Assembly (NCBI GenBank): GCA_964416595.1
Contig: CAYQES010000015.1
Location: forward strand, 1-64,000
Direction: 5' to 3'
Source: JAKFYM01 sp964416595
GTDB taxonomy: Bacteria > Bdellovibrionota > UBA1018 > CAIPTA01
DNA length: 64,000 nt
The notes beneath the pieces are model-generated. The model had not been told where the DNA came from, ran no database searches, and saw only the letters and a list, made by a program, of their open reading frames with translations. The position numbers and the translations under genes were made by a program. This document shows positions 42,727 through 51,629 of the stretch, piece after piece. Position 1 is the first letter of the stretch; the number at the start of each line of letters is the position of its first letter.

Positions 42727-43599
42727 ATGGGCAAGAAACGCTTTAAATACAGTGACTTTTGTCAAGGCTGTCGGATACCTCTTACAGCCGACGAGAAAGT
42801 TGTGTATGTGGAGGAAAACTCTACCAGGTTTTTTTGCTCGGAAAAGTGCATCCGCACCTATTACGACCCCATGGGCGAGTTTTACCGCAAAGAAATGATG
42901 GAAGTGCGGGATCCCCACGATATTCCCGAAGCCGATTTTGCCGAGTACGAAAGCTACGCTCCGCTTTGCTTGGCCAATCCTGATGAGATTTGGTCCGATA
43001 CCACCGAGCACGGCGAGGCCGTTACGTATTTTCTTTCAAATTTCAACAATGAGGGCGGAAAGTTCACGTATATCGTGATGTGTTTTTGCCTGGAGCTTGA
43101 GCCCACCTATATTCTTTTATCGTTTCCTACGCGGGATAAAAAAATGGTGGAAGAATTTCGCCGGGGTCAGCGGGTAGAAATCCAGGAAGAGGGCGATGTA
43201 ACCGCCGAGCCCGAAGTGAGCCCCGTGCTCACGGAAGATTTTCTTGCTCGTCAGGGCAATGCCATTGAAGAAGAGATGTTTAGGCACCGGAGCCCAAGCG
43301 ATATTCCGAAAAAAGAGTTTGAAGAATTTGCGCATCTCTTGGACCAAACCATCGAAAGCCCCGATGAGGTGTGGGAGCTCCAGGATGAAGGGGAAAATAC
43401 TCTGCTCACCTTGATCACCCAGCAAGATGAAAGTTTATTCTATGTGGTGATTTGTACTTTTGACCAAGACGCCGAAAGCCAGCAGGAAAGCTGGCGGGTG
43501 ATTTATAACTTTCCTACTAATGATCCGGCTTTGGTGCAACGCTATCGCCGGGGCGTGATACGGGAAGGCACAGAAGCGAAGGCTTCTTTCCTACACTAA
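42727..43599 (+). CDS. Zinc-finger protein with two PBECR-like domains
   Basis: 290 aa from the ATG at 42727; starts at 42703/42706 are possible and none has a good ribosome binding site. A TRASH/MYM-like zinc finger (Cys12-x2-Cys15 ... Cys37-x3-Cys41) precedes two related domains of about 90 residues: the first about 55-145 (DPHDIP ... NPDEIW ... FTYIVMC ... SFPTRDK ... FRRG), the second about 185-280 (SPSDIP ... SPDEVW ... FYVVICTF ... NFPTNDP ... YRRG). The pattern PDE(I/V)W ... FP-T ... RRG resembles PBECR nuclease-fold domains. Whether either copy is active is unknown. Confidence 0.6.
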   Translation: MGKKRFKYSDFCQGCRIPLTADEKVVYVEENSTRFFCSEKCIRTYYDPMGEFYRKEMMEVRDPHDIPEADFAEYESYAPLCLANPDEIWSDTTEHGEAVTYFLSNFNNEGGKFTYIVMCFCLELEPTYILLSFPTRDKKMVEEFRRGQRVEIQEEGDVTAEPEVSPVLTEDFLARQGNAIEEEMFRHRSPSDIPKKEFEEFAHLLDQTIESPDEVWELQDEGENTLLTLITQQDESLFYVVICTFDQDAESQQESWRVIYNFPTNDPALVQRYRRGVIREGTEAKASFLH

Positions 43600-43601
43600 A
43601 A

Positions 43602-43859
43602 CTAAACCCGCTCTACTTGTTCCGCTTCTTGTTTTACTTCGGTGGCCTCAGTTTTTGCCACAGTGGTTTTTTCTAAAAGAGGAGCTGCCGCCTTGGGGCT
43701 TTCTGCTGCTGGGGCAGGGGCACCCTGGCCGCTCATGCCATCTTTAAAATTCTTTAAGGTGCGACCAATGCTATGGCCCAAATCGGGCAAGCGCCGGGGG
43801 CCAAAAATCAGCAGGATAATGGCTAATACGAGAAGGTGTTCACCAGAAATTCCGTACAT
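43602..43859 (-). CDS. tatA: Sec-independent translocase protein TatA
   Basis: 85 aa from the ATG at 43859, with AGAGGAG upstream. One N-terminal membrane helix (EHLLVLAIILLIFGP), the conserved Phe-Gly-Pro hinge and an amphipathic helix (LPDLGHSIGRTLKNFKDGM), then an Ala/Pro/Glu-rich tail. TatA forms the pore for folded proteins. tatB and tatC are not in the window. Isolated gene convergent with the zinc-finger gene, 2 bp apart. Confidence 0.93.
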   Translation of the reverse strand: MYGISGEHLLVLAIILLIFGPRRLPDLGHSIGRTLKNFKDGMSGQGAPAPAAESPKAAAPLLEKTTVAKTEATEVKQEAEQVERV

Positions 43860-44020
43860 AAAGAAACTCCTCTTTTTCTTTTTATAGTCCACTTAGGCAG
43901 GAGAGGCAATTGTCCTAGAGAAATAAGGGGTTCTCAAACTGTCTAAAAAGTAGTGAAAGGCAGACTGTAGAGCTTTTGTACGACACTGCATTTAGGGAAA
44001 AAACTATGAGATAATGGGAT

Positions 44021-44752
44021 ATGGACAAGCATTGGCTGCGCCCCCATTTGCCGGGGGCCCTGGCCTTCTGGGCCGGCTCAGATCATTATCCTTTTTTCGA
44101 CGCGCTTCGCCGCAGGCCTTTTCCCCTACCTCTGGATCGGGTGACCAGGGTCTACCATTTTCGCTCTTGGAAAAATTTAGATTTCTACGGCATCGAATAC
44201 TACTCTGAAAGCCGGGAATGTTTTGTGACCTTGCGAAAACTACCCACCCCCTTACAGGCGCGGCAAAAAGTGCTGGTTTCGCCAGCTTCCGCTTTGCCAC
44301 TGTTGCTGAACCATTCTTGGCGGGAGCCCACGGCCTTAGTGCTGCCTTTTGTGTTGCCCTTTTTTTTGATGCTGATGCTTTCGTTTTTAGGGATTTGGGA
44401 TGATTACGTTTTGCAGGACCAAGCGGTACTAAACTTTTTTGCTAATCCCGGCTGCAATGCGGTTTGTGTGGGCAAGGTGCTGCGAATCCATACTCTGGTT
44501 GGGTTTCTTTTTTTAGCGCAGCTCTGTTTTTTATTTCTACCTTTATATTTATTGTTACAGGCGCCGCGCTACCAAAGAGCGCTCAACTACCGCATGATCC
44601 AGAGCTATTCGGCCGTTTCTGCTTTTGTGGGTTTAATTATTTTTGTGCAATTGATGGCGTTTTTCCCGTTTCGTCAATATGGGCAGTTTGTGAGCTTAGG
44701 GTTTACGGCCAAAGTGGAGCGTATACTTTCTCACTTAGATGAAAAAAAGTGA
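44021..44752 (+). CDS. Integral membrane protein of unknown function
   Basis: 243 aa. An N-terminal soluble region of about 100 residues rich in aromatic and Arg residues precedes at least three membrane helices (ALVLPFVLPFFLMLMLSFLG; LVGFLFLAQLCFLFLPLYLLL; YSAVSAFVGLIIFVQLMAFF), with two Cys (NPGCNAVC) in the loop between the first two. The C-terminal tail is charged. Its end overlaps convergent lnt by 22 bp. No family recognised. Confidence 0.75.
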   Translation: MDKHWLRPHLPGALAFWAGSDHYPFFDALRRRPFPLPLDRVTRVYHFRSWKNLDFYGIEYYSESRECFVTLRKLPTPLQARQKVLVSPASALPLLLNHSWREPTALVLPFVLPFFLMLMLSFLGIWDDYVLQDQAVLNFFANPGCNAVCVGKVLRIHTLVGFLFLAQLCFLFLPLYLLLQAPRYQRALNYRMIQSYSAVSAFVGLIIFVQLMAFFPFRQYGQFVSLGFTAKVERILSHLDEKK

Positions 44753-46314
44753 TTTTTTCTTAAAACTAAACAAACAATCACAAATAGTAGATTCAACCAT
44801 GCGAACCATTCCCCCCAGCGGGTGTAGAGGGTAGGCTTACTTTCCACTAGCTCTACGGCGAGGGTTTTAGCGGCCTCTTCGTACGGAAGGCTCAAAATTT
44901 CTGTTGCCCCCGTGACAGACACCACAGCAGATAGGCCCGTGTTTGTGGCACGCACCATGGGGATGCGGTGCTCGATGCTGCGAAGAACAGAAAGCTGCAA
45001 ATGTTGCCAGGGCTCGAAGGTGTTGCCAAACCAAGAATCCTTCGTGAGGTTTACAAATAGACGGGCGCCGTTCTTGGCGTAGCCCCGCATGTATTCAGGC
45101 AAAATAGCTTCATAACAGATGTTTACTCCCAAGGGCAGGGCCTGATTTTTAAAAGAAAAAGGCAAATTCTCGGGGCCCACGCCTCTGCCAAAATCACCCA
45201 TCATAGGGTTTAGGGATTTTAAGGAAGGGAACCATTCGCCCATGGGGAAGTATTCGCCAAAAACTAGCAATACATTTTTACGGTAGACACTTTCCACGCC
45301 CTTGGCTCCCAGCAAAATCCCCGCATTATAATCCTTACCTTGGTATTGATCATAAGCACCCAACAAAAGCGGCACCTTTAAAGCCGCCACACTAGCCTTT
45401 ACTAGGTTCGCATATCCATCAGCAACAGGCCCGAGAGATCTTCCCTCCGCAAAGAAGATGATCGGATAAGAGGTTTCAGGCCATAGGATTAAATCTGGCT
45501 TAGGGTTAGCCGTGGCGAGGGTAGTGGTGTGCTCAATCAGCCGATGGATCACGTGTTCAATGGCGGCGCGGTTTCCCCCCTGCTGCGCGAGCTTCTCAAT
45601 TTCCTCCATATTGTGTTGCACGATGCCCACATGGAATTTTTCTTTGGGTAAAGAGGCAAAATACTCTAACTCTTTTTTTCCCCAAAAATGGCAGATGAGC
45701 ACTAGTAGGGCAGCTGCGCCGAAGCTCAACCAGGCTTTGCTCTTTTCTTTCCGTATATAGGCGAGAGTTGCGCCCAATAACAGAGGTAAGAAACTTAATA
45801 GGCTCACTCCGCCTAGGCTTGCGGCTTGGGCAAGAGAAGGAAAGGCCAAGAGAGTATTGCCCAAGTGTTCTGGGAAAATCTTTAAAAAGCGGGCGAGGTA
45901 CTCGAGGGAAGTATAGAGCGCGGCCCAAAAGAGCGGGCGTAAAAATAAGGGCATGCGCTCCACGGAAAAACGAACAGCATGGCCCAACACAAAAAAAGCC
46001 ACCATTTGTGGAGCGGCCACCAGGCTGTACAGCAATAAGAGGCCGATTGCGAGGGGCAGGGGCATTTGGCCAAAATTCTGGGCCACATACACTATCCAAT
46101 GGAAGCCACCAATAGCCACCATGGCAGAAAGGAGAAAACCTATAAGCCAAGCTTGCCGGCGGCTTTGCAAATGGTGAATGGAAAAAATAAGGGCCGGTAG
46201 GAATAGGATAGATAGGGCCGGTAAATCAAACTGGGGAAAACACAACACATAAGCAATGCCTCCCAGAATTGCCCAGATCCAGGATTTATGTGGTAGCCTT
46301 AGCTTCATGGACAT
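44731..46314 (-). CDS. lnt: Apolipoprotein N-acyltransferase
   Basis: 527 aa. Six to seven N-terminal membrane helices are followed by a nitrilase-like periplasmic domain with the catalytic Glu (LILWPETSYPI), Lys and Cys400 (GVNICYEAILPE) and SIEHRIPMVRATNTGLS. It adds the third acyl chain to lipoproteins at the inner membrane. A Met at codon 3 (46308) is an equal alternative. Its start overlaps, head to head, the start of the divergent zinc-ribbon gene, so promoter and leader must lie inside that gene. Confidence 0.95.
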   Translation of the reverse strand: MSMKLRLPHKSWIWAILGGIAYVLCFPQFDLPALSILFLPALIFSIHHLQSRRQAWLIGFLLSAMVAIGGFHWIVYVAQNFGQMPLPLAIGLLLLYSLVAAPQMVAFFVLGHAVRFSVERMPLFLRPLFWAALYTSLEYLARFLKIFPEHLGNTLLAFPSLAQAASLGGVSLLSFLPLLLGATLAYIRKEKSKAWLSFGAAALLVLICHFWGKKELEYFASLPKEKFHVGIVQHNMEEIEKLAQQGGNRAAIEHVIHRLIEHTTTLATANPKPDLILWPETSYPIIFFAEGRSLGPVADGYANLVKASVAALKVPLLLGAYDQYQGKDYNAGILLGAKGVESVYRKNVLLVFGEYFPMGEWFPSLKSLNPMMGDFGRGVGPENLPFSFKNQALPLGVNICYEAILPEYMRGYAKNGARLFVNLTKDSWFGNTFEPWQHLQLSVLRSIEHRIPMVRATNTGLSAVVSVTGATEILSLPYEEAAKTLAVELVESKPTLYTRWGEWFAWLNLLFVIVCLVLRKNHFFSSK

Positions 46315-46900
46315 ACATCGTACTCAAGGCGAGCCTTTCAGCAAAGAAATTCAATGTGAGGATTGCGGTTCCCGTTATCGCATTGCTCCCTACCAGATGA
46401 GCTCCCGCTGCGTTCGCTGTGGAAATATTGTGTTCCATAGCCAAGATGCTGAGCCTCTGCGGGATCTTGTGCAAGAGGAAGTGGCTACAACGCCAGGAAA
46501 ACTGGGCCCAGCGGATGGCCACAAGGTGCAAGAGATCTTGGCGCGCTACCAAGTGGAATGGCAATTGTGGGCCATGGTGGTTCAGAATTTTACGGATCCT
46601 AATTTCCATGGTGCCTATCTAGCTCACGCCACGGCCCGGGGAATTTTTGACCAAGCGGTAAAGCGCTATAGTGATCACCGGGCGGTGATGCTGCTGGGCA
46701 ATGATACCCGCTGGCAGGCGGAAGTGGCGGAGTTAATGCTGGCGCGACTTAAGAATTTATCCGTGGTGGGAATGAAGCTTGAGGGCCAAAGCCGTTGGGC
46801 GTGGGTTTATACTTTGCCTTTAGATAGCCGGGCCTTAAAGATTGGCTGGATCGCCCTCGGCATGGTTCTGTTTTTTAAATTGCTTACTCGGTGGCTGTAA
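46307..46900 (+). CDS. MJ0042-type zinc-ribbon membrane protein
   Basis: 197 aa from the ATG at 46307. An N-terminal zinc ribbon of MJ0042 type (QCEDCGSRYRIAPYQ, then SSRCVRCGNIVF; four Cys, about residues 17-42) is followed by a soluble middle region of about 110 residues and a C-terminal membrane helix (IGWIALGMVLFFKLLTRWL). The family signature is common in delta- and bdellovibrio-type proteins of unknown role. The ATG overlaps the lnt start; no Shine-Dalgarno is visible. A longer frame to 46256 is possible but would read through lnt's start region. Confidence 0.75.
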   Translation: MDIHRTQGEPFSKEIQCEDCGSRYRIAPYQMSSRCVRCGNIVFHSQDAEPLRDLVQEEVATTPGKLGPADGHKVQEILARYQVEWQLWAMVVQNFTDPNFHGAYLAHATARGIFDQAVKRYSDHRAVMLLGNDTRWQAEVAELMLARLKNLSVVGMKLEGQSRWAWVYTLPLDSRALKIGWIALGMVLFFKLLTRWL

Positions 46901-46962
46901 AAATCCAAGGATGGCCCATCCGGGGCCTATCGCCAAAACGATGTTCCTTGGGGAGAGAGTTT

Positions 46963-48138
46963 TTAGTGGAAAGCCACGTCACGCTTGATGTTTTTAGCGT
47001 CGTCAGCTTTGTTTGCGGCCACTTCTTGGGCTTCTTCGGCGTCTAGCTTAGCCAAGGTAGCGGAGGATTTTCCATCTCGCAAAGCGATCGTAGTGCGCAA
47101 GGCTTGGTAGGCGTTAATGCGGCCACCGGAAGCCACTTTGGACTCCAATCCAGAAATCTTATCCGCAGACTTCATGATGATATCACGCACTTCTGCGGGT
47201 TTTAATTTAGGATTCTCGCTCAAAATAAGCGCAGCCAATCCCGACACAAAAGCCGTAGCTTGGCTCGTGCCCGTGAGATAGCCGTAACGACCCTTAGGCA
47301 GGGTAGAGAAAATATTTTCTCCAGGTGCAGCCACGTGCACGTGCTTCTTGCCCCAGTTGGAGCTAGGCAAAATTTGGTTACGGATGTTTGTTGCGGCAAC
47401 GGCCACGATATTGGTTAGGCCGTATGCTGCTGGATAGTAGGAGTTTCCAGCTTCATCCGTGTTTTGGTATTCGTTACCAGCGGCGGCTACAAACAGAATG
47501 CCCTTGGCTTCGGCGCGCTGGATGGCTTTCATTTCGGCGGCGCTGAACTCGGCTCCACCGCCAGAGTAGTTGATGATGTGGGCGCCATTATCTACAGCAT
47601 AGTTAATTGCTTTCACTGTATTAGAAAGGTTTTGGGCTCCGGTGGCTGTGTCCGAATAATAGCGAACAGCCATGATACAAATATTGGGAGCCACGCCGGC
47701 CGCGCCAGAGTTGGCTTTAGCCGTGGCACCGATGATGCCGGCCACGTGGGTGCCATGGCCGTGTTTATCTTCAGGATTCTTTTTATTGGTTACATAGTCG
47801 AAACCGTATTCATCGCCATTCACTTTACGACAGATATTATCTTTCAAATCAGGATGGGTGGGGTCAATGCCTGTGTCTACAACGGCCACGCGGATCTGTT
47901 GGCTGCCTCTAGTGATTTTCCAGGCTTTGCGTACGTTGATATGCGAGGGGTGCTCTTCATTGTCTAGACCCCAATTGCGTAAAACTAAATAGGAAGCAGG
48001 TTGAGTTTTTTCCTGCTTTAGAACGTTCTTTAAATTATGAACGATCCCATAGGCTTGGTCTGCGGTAACACCGAACCCTAGGGCGAGGGCCGTACCTGTG
48101 GCGATGGTAAACTTAGCAACAGCACTGAACTTGAACAT
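46963..48138 (-). CDS. Secreted subtilisin-like serine protease (S8)
   Basis: 391 aa. A signal-peptide-like N-terminus (about residues 1-30) and a short propeptide precede the catalytic domain. Catalytic Asp88 (VAVVDTGIDP), His128 (HGHGTHVAG) and Ser292 (GTSQATAF), with oxyanion Asn222 in AAAGNEYQ. Unusual is NYSGGG where most subtilases have NMSLGG. A C-terminal tail (about 350-391) is charged. Like the 17-kb protease, a candidate for export by T2SS, but smaller and not clearly homologous beyond the core. Confidence 0.92.
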   Translation of the reverse strand: MFKFSAVAKFTIATGTALALGFGVTADQAYGIVHNLKNVLKQEKTQPASYLVLRNWGLDNEEHPSHINVRKAWKITRGSQQIRVAVVDTGIDPTHPDLKDNICRKVNGDEYGFDYVTNKKNPEDKHGHGTHVAGIIGATAKANSGAAGVAPNICIMAVRYYSDTATGAQNLSNTVKAINYAVDNGAHIINYSGGGAEFSAAEMKAIQRAEAKGILFVAAAGNEYQNTDEAGNSYYPAAYGLTNIVAVAATNIRNQILPSSNWGKKHVHVAAPGENIFSTLPKGRYGYLTGTSQATAFVSGLAALILSENPKLKPAEVRDIIMKSADKISGLESKVASGGRINAYQALRTTIALRDGKSSATLAKLDAEEAQEVAANKADDAKNIKRDVAFH

Positions 48139-48373
48139 CAGATCTCCAACAACAACAGCTTCATTTCAAAGGCTTAGGGAGTGCGCCCTAAGGTCCCCCC
48201 CTTAAAAGCAAGGGCTGTGCCAGTCTCAACGCACCCGGTTAAAGTGCCTATACTTTGATAAATATTTGATTTTATTGACTATTTTTAAGTAAACCAGGGC
48301 CCATGGGGCTTTTCCGGTAAAAGGAGGGTGACGAAGTTTTTAACATACGTCCAAGGCTTGCCGATAGGCTCGT

Positions 48374-49234
48374 ATGCTTCTTCGCGCACTCTGCCTTTTG
48401 TTGAGTATCTGGAGTTCTTTTGCCTATGGCCGGGAATCGGAGCCCCTCTGGTCTGCGCCTTGGCAGGGCTTGCCGGAATTGGTGCAGCTCTTGAGGTCTA
48501 TTCCCGAAGGAGAGCTAATTTTAAAAAACGCCGCTGCCCGGGATCCCCAATTTTTACAAAAGATCAAAAGAGGAAATGTGTCGATCACCGAGAGCACATT
48601 TCATCGCACCTATTCCCTCTGGGACGGGAAAGAGCAAATTGAACTGCGGCACGAAATTACCTTGGATCAAAAGCTCGCTTTGAGTGATGCCTTGGTGGAC
48701 CTCGCCCATGAGCTAGTGCATTTTTCGGAAAAAGAGATGCTCGATCCGTATAAAGCAGACTTTGCTTTAAAAGAGTTTGTGCAGCAAGGAATCGAGGGGC
48801 CCGGTGGAGAGTTAAAAGCTTTGGCGAAAGAATGTGAAGTGGCCTGGGCGCTTCAGCGTAAATATCGCACCTATCCCAACCACCGCTTATGCGCTCCCTA
48901 TCGCAGTAAAGAAGGATTTCGCTGGCAGCAAGCCCGTTCTGACTACTATGCCCTAGGCCACTGGCATAAAAAAATTTCCAAAGCGCTACGGGCCCTTCCC
49001 GTGAGCGATCGGCCCGTGCTTTTTACTTCTAGCTATGCTGGGAAACCTTATCCCATCGCCTTGGCCGAAGAGTTCGCATCCACTCGGCAGGCGGCCTGCG
49101 CGAACAATCGTCGAAAATATAAGTTAATCGCCGCCCAGGCCCAGAATGGCCGCCGGCCTGCTTCTCAAGATTTGTATCGGGAGCGGCAACGCTTGCGGGC
49201 CTACGACCGCTTGTATTGTTCTGAAATGCGATGA
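48374..49234 (+). CDS. Secreted putative zinc metallopeptidase (HExxH)
   Basis: 286 aa. A signal peptide (MLLRALCLLLSIWSSFAYG) is followed by a domain with the zincin motif HELVH (His112-Glu113 ... His116) in LVDLAHELVHFSEKE, then a charged region with several Cys (four after residue 145). I do not recognise a specific peptidase family. The next gene overlaps by 4 bp (ATGA), so this is a two-gene operon. Ribosome binding site weak. Confidence 0.7.
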   Translation: MLLRALCLLLSIWSSFAYGRESEPLWSAPWQGLPELVQLLRSIPEGELILKNAAARDPQFLQKIKRGNVSITESTFHRTYSLWDGKEQIELRHEITLDQKLALSDALVDLAHELVHFSEKEMLDPYKADFALKEFVQQGIEGPGGELKALAKECEVAWALQRKYRTYPNHRLCAPYRSKEGFRWQQARSDYYALGHWHKKISKALRALPVSDRPVLFTSSYAGKPYPIALAEEFASTRQAACANNRRKYKLIAAQAQNGRRPASQDLYRERQRLRAYDRLYCSEMR

Positions 49235-49776
49235 ACTGGTTGGATCTAGGTTGGCTGCGATCCCATGGCAGCTGGGAGTTCTATGCTTGGGGGCCCTTTT
49301 ATAAAGGATATTGTTTTTCGGCCGCCGAGGGCGATCGCGTGCGGAGGCGGTTGCGGAAGCTGCGTTTGGCCATGTGTGTGGCGGTGCTGGTGGCTGTGGG
49401 ATTGAAGTTGCTTTGGGGCTGGGCAGTGGTGGCTATTTGGCTTGCCCTGGCCGGTTGTGGGGAAGCCTTTGGCACTTGGAAGCTGGTGCAGGGCTACCCC
49501 CGCACCGCGGCACCCTTGGGATGGAAGAGGGGTTGGAATTATTTGAGCCGTTGGGGGGCACCTAAACTATTGGTGGTGGCCGGCTTCTTGGCCCTGCTTT
49601 TTTTGGCGATCTCCTTATTGGTGCTGTGGCGCTACCCCCAAGCTTGGGGGTCCTACCTTTTACTGGGTGCGGCTATTGGGGTGCAGTACTTCTTGTTTTA
49701 CCTGGAACAATTTCAGCGATGGCACCTACGATGTCTTCGGTCTCATGTGAGAAAAAGCTCTATACATATACGATAA
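49231..49776 (+). CDS. Integral membrane protein of unknown function
   Basis: 181 aa. About three to four hydrophobic helices (LRLAMCVAVLVAVGLKLLWG with AVVAIWLALAGCGEAF; LLVVAGFLALLFLAISLLVLW; LLLGAAIGVQYFLFYL) and a basic C-terminus. The stop codon TAA forms the end of the left arm of a dif-like site. Operon partner of the HExxH gene. Not recognised. Confidence 0.75.
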   Translation: MNWLDLGWLRSHGSWEFYAWGPFYKGYCFSAAEGDRVRRRLRKLRLAMCVAVLVAVGLKLLWGWAVVAIWLALAGCGEAFGTWKLVQGYPRTAAPLGWKRGWNYLSRWGAPKLLVVAGFLALLFLAISLLVLWRYPQAWGSYLLLGAAIGVQYFLFYLEQFQRWHLRCLRSHVRKSSIHIR

Positions 49777-49793
49777 TTATACTTATCGTATAT
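49766..49793. other. dif-like Xer recombination site
   Basis: A perfect 28-bp site: left arm ATATACGATAA (49766-49776), a 6-bp centre TTATAC (49777-49782), right arm TTATCGTATAT (49783-49793). The arms are exact reverse complements of 11 bp. Arm length, 6-bp centre, and ATAA/TTAT ends next to the centre match bacterial dif sites. It overlaps the stop codon of the upstream gene and ends 4 bp before the ATG of a tyrosine recombinase. No base of either arm deviates from the palindrome. Confidence 0.72.
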
Positions 49794-49797
49794 ATAG

Positions 49798-50886
49798 ATG
49801 GGTTTTTCGCTTAAAAACTGGTTCTTGAGGCTTAGGTCTAGGCTTTTTTCTGTCTTTAAAAAGTCTAAGGCTGGGGTAACCCAGCGCCCGAGCGCAGCAG
49901 TGAAAGTAGAGCTTTCACAAGAGCTTCAGGATCAGGGCCTGCAAGTAGCCCTTGAAGAGCCCTGGCTAAAAGGGGTTGTTTTGCAGGAGATGCAGCGATT
50001 CCTGCAGACCCAAAGATCCGTTCACACCCGCAGGGCCTATCAGAATGATTTACGGCAGTTTATGGGCTTTTTACGGGCCGAGGGGATGGCGGGGGATTCT
50101 TTCGATGCGCTTTTAGCCTATCGGGATTGGTTGGTGCGCCCCCAGCATGAGAATGGGGCGGGATTAGCCCGGGCTTCGGCCAATCGTAAATTTGCAACGA
50201 TCCGCAGTTTTCTCCAATGGCTCCAGGCCAGGGGGAAGGTTAAGGAAAATCCTGGGCTTTGGGTGAAGAATTTTCGGGCACAAACGGAATCGCCCACCCA
50301 GGCCTTTACGGATCTTGAGGTGGGGGAGATTTTGAGTCTCCCCAACACCAATTCTCGTTCGGGGCTGATGCATAGTGTGATTCTACACTTCCTTTTTTAT
50401 CTGGGTTTAAGGCGGGGGGAGGTAGTGGCTTTGCAGGCGAAGCATTTAGGCTGGGAGCGGGCCGAGGGCCAAACGATTCTTACGGTGCGGATCCCGGGCA
50501 AGGGCGATAAAGAGCGGATTTTGCCGCTGCCCGATACCTTAAAGCATTTGTTGCTGCATTATTTAGATAAAAAATGTTTATCCGTGGGCGAGGGAGGCTA
50601 CCTTTTTTCTCCCGTGCGCAATAATTTCACGAAAAATAAAGATAAGCCCCTGGATACCCAATCCATCTATTATATTGTGCAAAAATACGCCCGCCGGGCC
50701 GGGGTAGATCGTAAGGTAAGCCCCCATTCCTGCCGGGCCACTTGTATTTCCAATGCCTTAGATCATAGCGCTTCCCACCGGTCCGTGCAGCAATTGGCCG
50801 GCTGGAGCTCGCCTCTAATGATTGCCCGCTATGATAAGCGCCGTACGGAATTACAGCACTCCGCTGTGCATCGGGTGAATTACTAG
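49798..50886 (+). CDS. Tyrosine recombinase of the Xer family
   Basis: 362 aa. An N-terminal extension (about 1-65) precedes the SAM-like core-binding domain (about 68-165) and the catalytic domain with Arg205 (GLRRGE), His310-x-x-Arg313 (SPHSCRAT), Trp336 (LAGW; in place of the usual His) and nucleophile Tyr345 (RYDKRR). This is the Xer pattern. A stop codon lies directly before the ATG, so the gene cannot begin earlier. The dif-like site is 4 bp upstream. Whether it acts alone (as XerS or XerH do) or with a partner is not known. Confidence 0.87.
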   Translation: MGFSLKNWFLRLRSRLFSVFKKSKAGVTQRPSAAVKVELSQELQDQGLQVALEEPWLKGVVLQEMQRFLQTQRSVHTRRAYQNDLRQFMGFLRAEGMAGDSFDALLAYRDWLVRPQHENGAGLARASANRKFATIRSFLQWLQARGKVKENPGLWVKNFRAQTESPTQAFTDLEVGEILSLPNTNSRSGLMHSVILHFLFYLGLRRGEVVALQAKHLGWERAEGQTILTVRIPGKGDKERILPLPDTLKHLLLHYLDKKCLSVGEGGYLFSPVRNNFTKNKDKPLDTQSIYYIVQKYARRAGVDRKVSPHSCRATCISNALDHSASHRSVQQLAGWSSPLMIARYDKRRTELQHSAVHRVNY

Positions 50887-50963
50887 CTGTCTAAGCCTTG
50901 GGCGCCTGTGAAATCACTGGCCAAATTGCGCGCAGGGTCAAAATATGAGAAACTCTAAACCTC

Positions 50964-51629
50964 ATGAAACTTGCGCTTTATAGTGGTGGCTCAGCACGGG
51001 AAAATCGGGGATTGATGGCAGAAGCCCTTTCGCTCCTAGAGGGGAAGCGTTCGCCCACGGTGGTTTTTGTGCCCTCGGAATCTGAGGATGCGCGGGCGGA
51101 TTTTCGTTTATTCCAAAAGAAATTTGCTGGCACCCGAGTAAAGAAATTTTATTGTATTGGGATCGATCAAGATTTAAGCCGAGAAGAGATCCAGCGTTTG
51201 TTCTCTGCTGACGTTATTTTCTTAGGTGGCGGTAATACCTATTATTTCTTAAAGCATTTACGGGAAAAAAAGCTGCTGCGGCGCCTGCGGGCCTATGTGA
51301 AAAAGGGTGGGGTGCTGATGGGCCTTTCCGCCGGTGGAATTTTGATGACCCCCTCGATCATGACAGCCTCTGTGCCCGCTCTAGATAGCGATAAAAATGA
51401 AGTGGGTTTGAAGGATTTAAGCGCCCTAGGGCTTGTGCCTTTTGAGTTTTCTCCCCACTATTATTCCACGCGGGCCGTGGATCGGGATTTATTAAAATAC
51501 TCCCGCAGATTGCCTCACCCCATTTATGCATGTGCCGATGGGCAAGGCATTATCGTGGAAAATGGCAGCATTCGTTTCATTGGCTCTGTGAACGTTTTCC
51601 ATAACGGCACCAAATACCAAATCCAATAA
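50964..51629 (+). CDS. pepE: Peptidase E-like serine peptidase (S51)
   Basis: 221 aa. Motifs of family S51: FLGGGNTYYFLKHL, nucleophile elbow GLSAGG (Ser122) and FEFSPHYYS with the putative catalytic His. Peptidase E cleaves Asp-X dipeptides in the cytosol; some members are cyanophycinase-related. No signal peptide. The following gene is convergent, touching at the stop. Confidence 0.82.
   Translation: MKLALYSGGSARENRGLMAEALSLLEGKRSPTVVFVPSESEDARADFRLFQKKFAGTRVKKFYCIGIDQDLSREEIQRLFSADVIFLGGGNTYYFLKHLREKKLLRRLRAYVKKGGVLMGLSAGGILMTPSIMTASVPALDSDKNEVGLKDLSALGLVPFEFSPHYYSTRAVDRDLLKYSRRLPHPIYACADGQGIIVENGSIRFIGSVNVFHNGTKYQIQ

Noticed and set aside
45768..46177. Antisense frames over lnt
   Set aside because: Arg/Pro-rich composition typical of off-frame reading of hydrophobic membrane segments.
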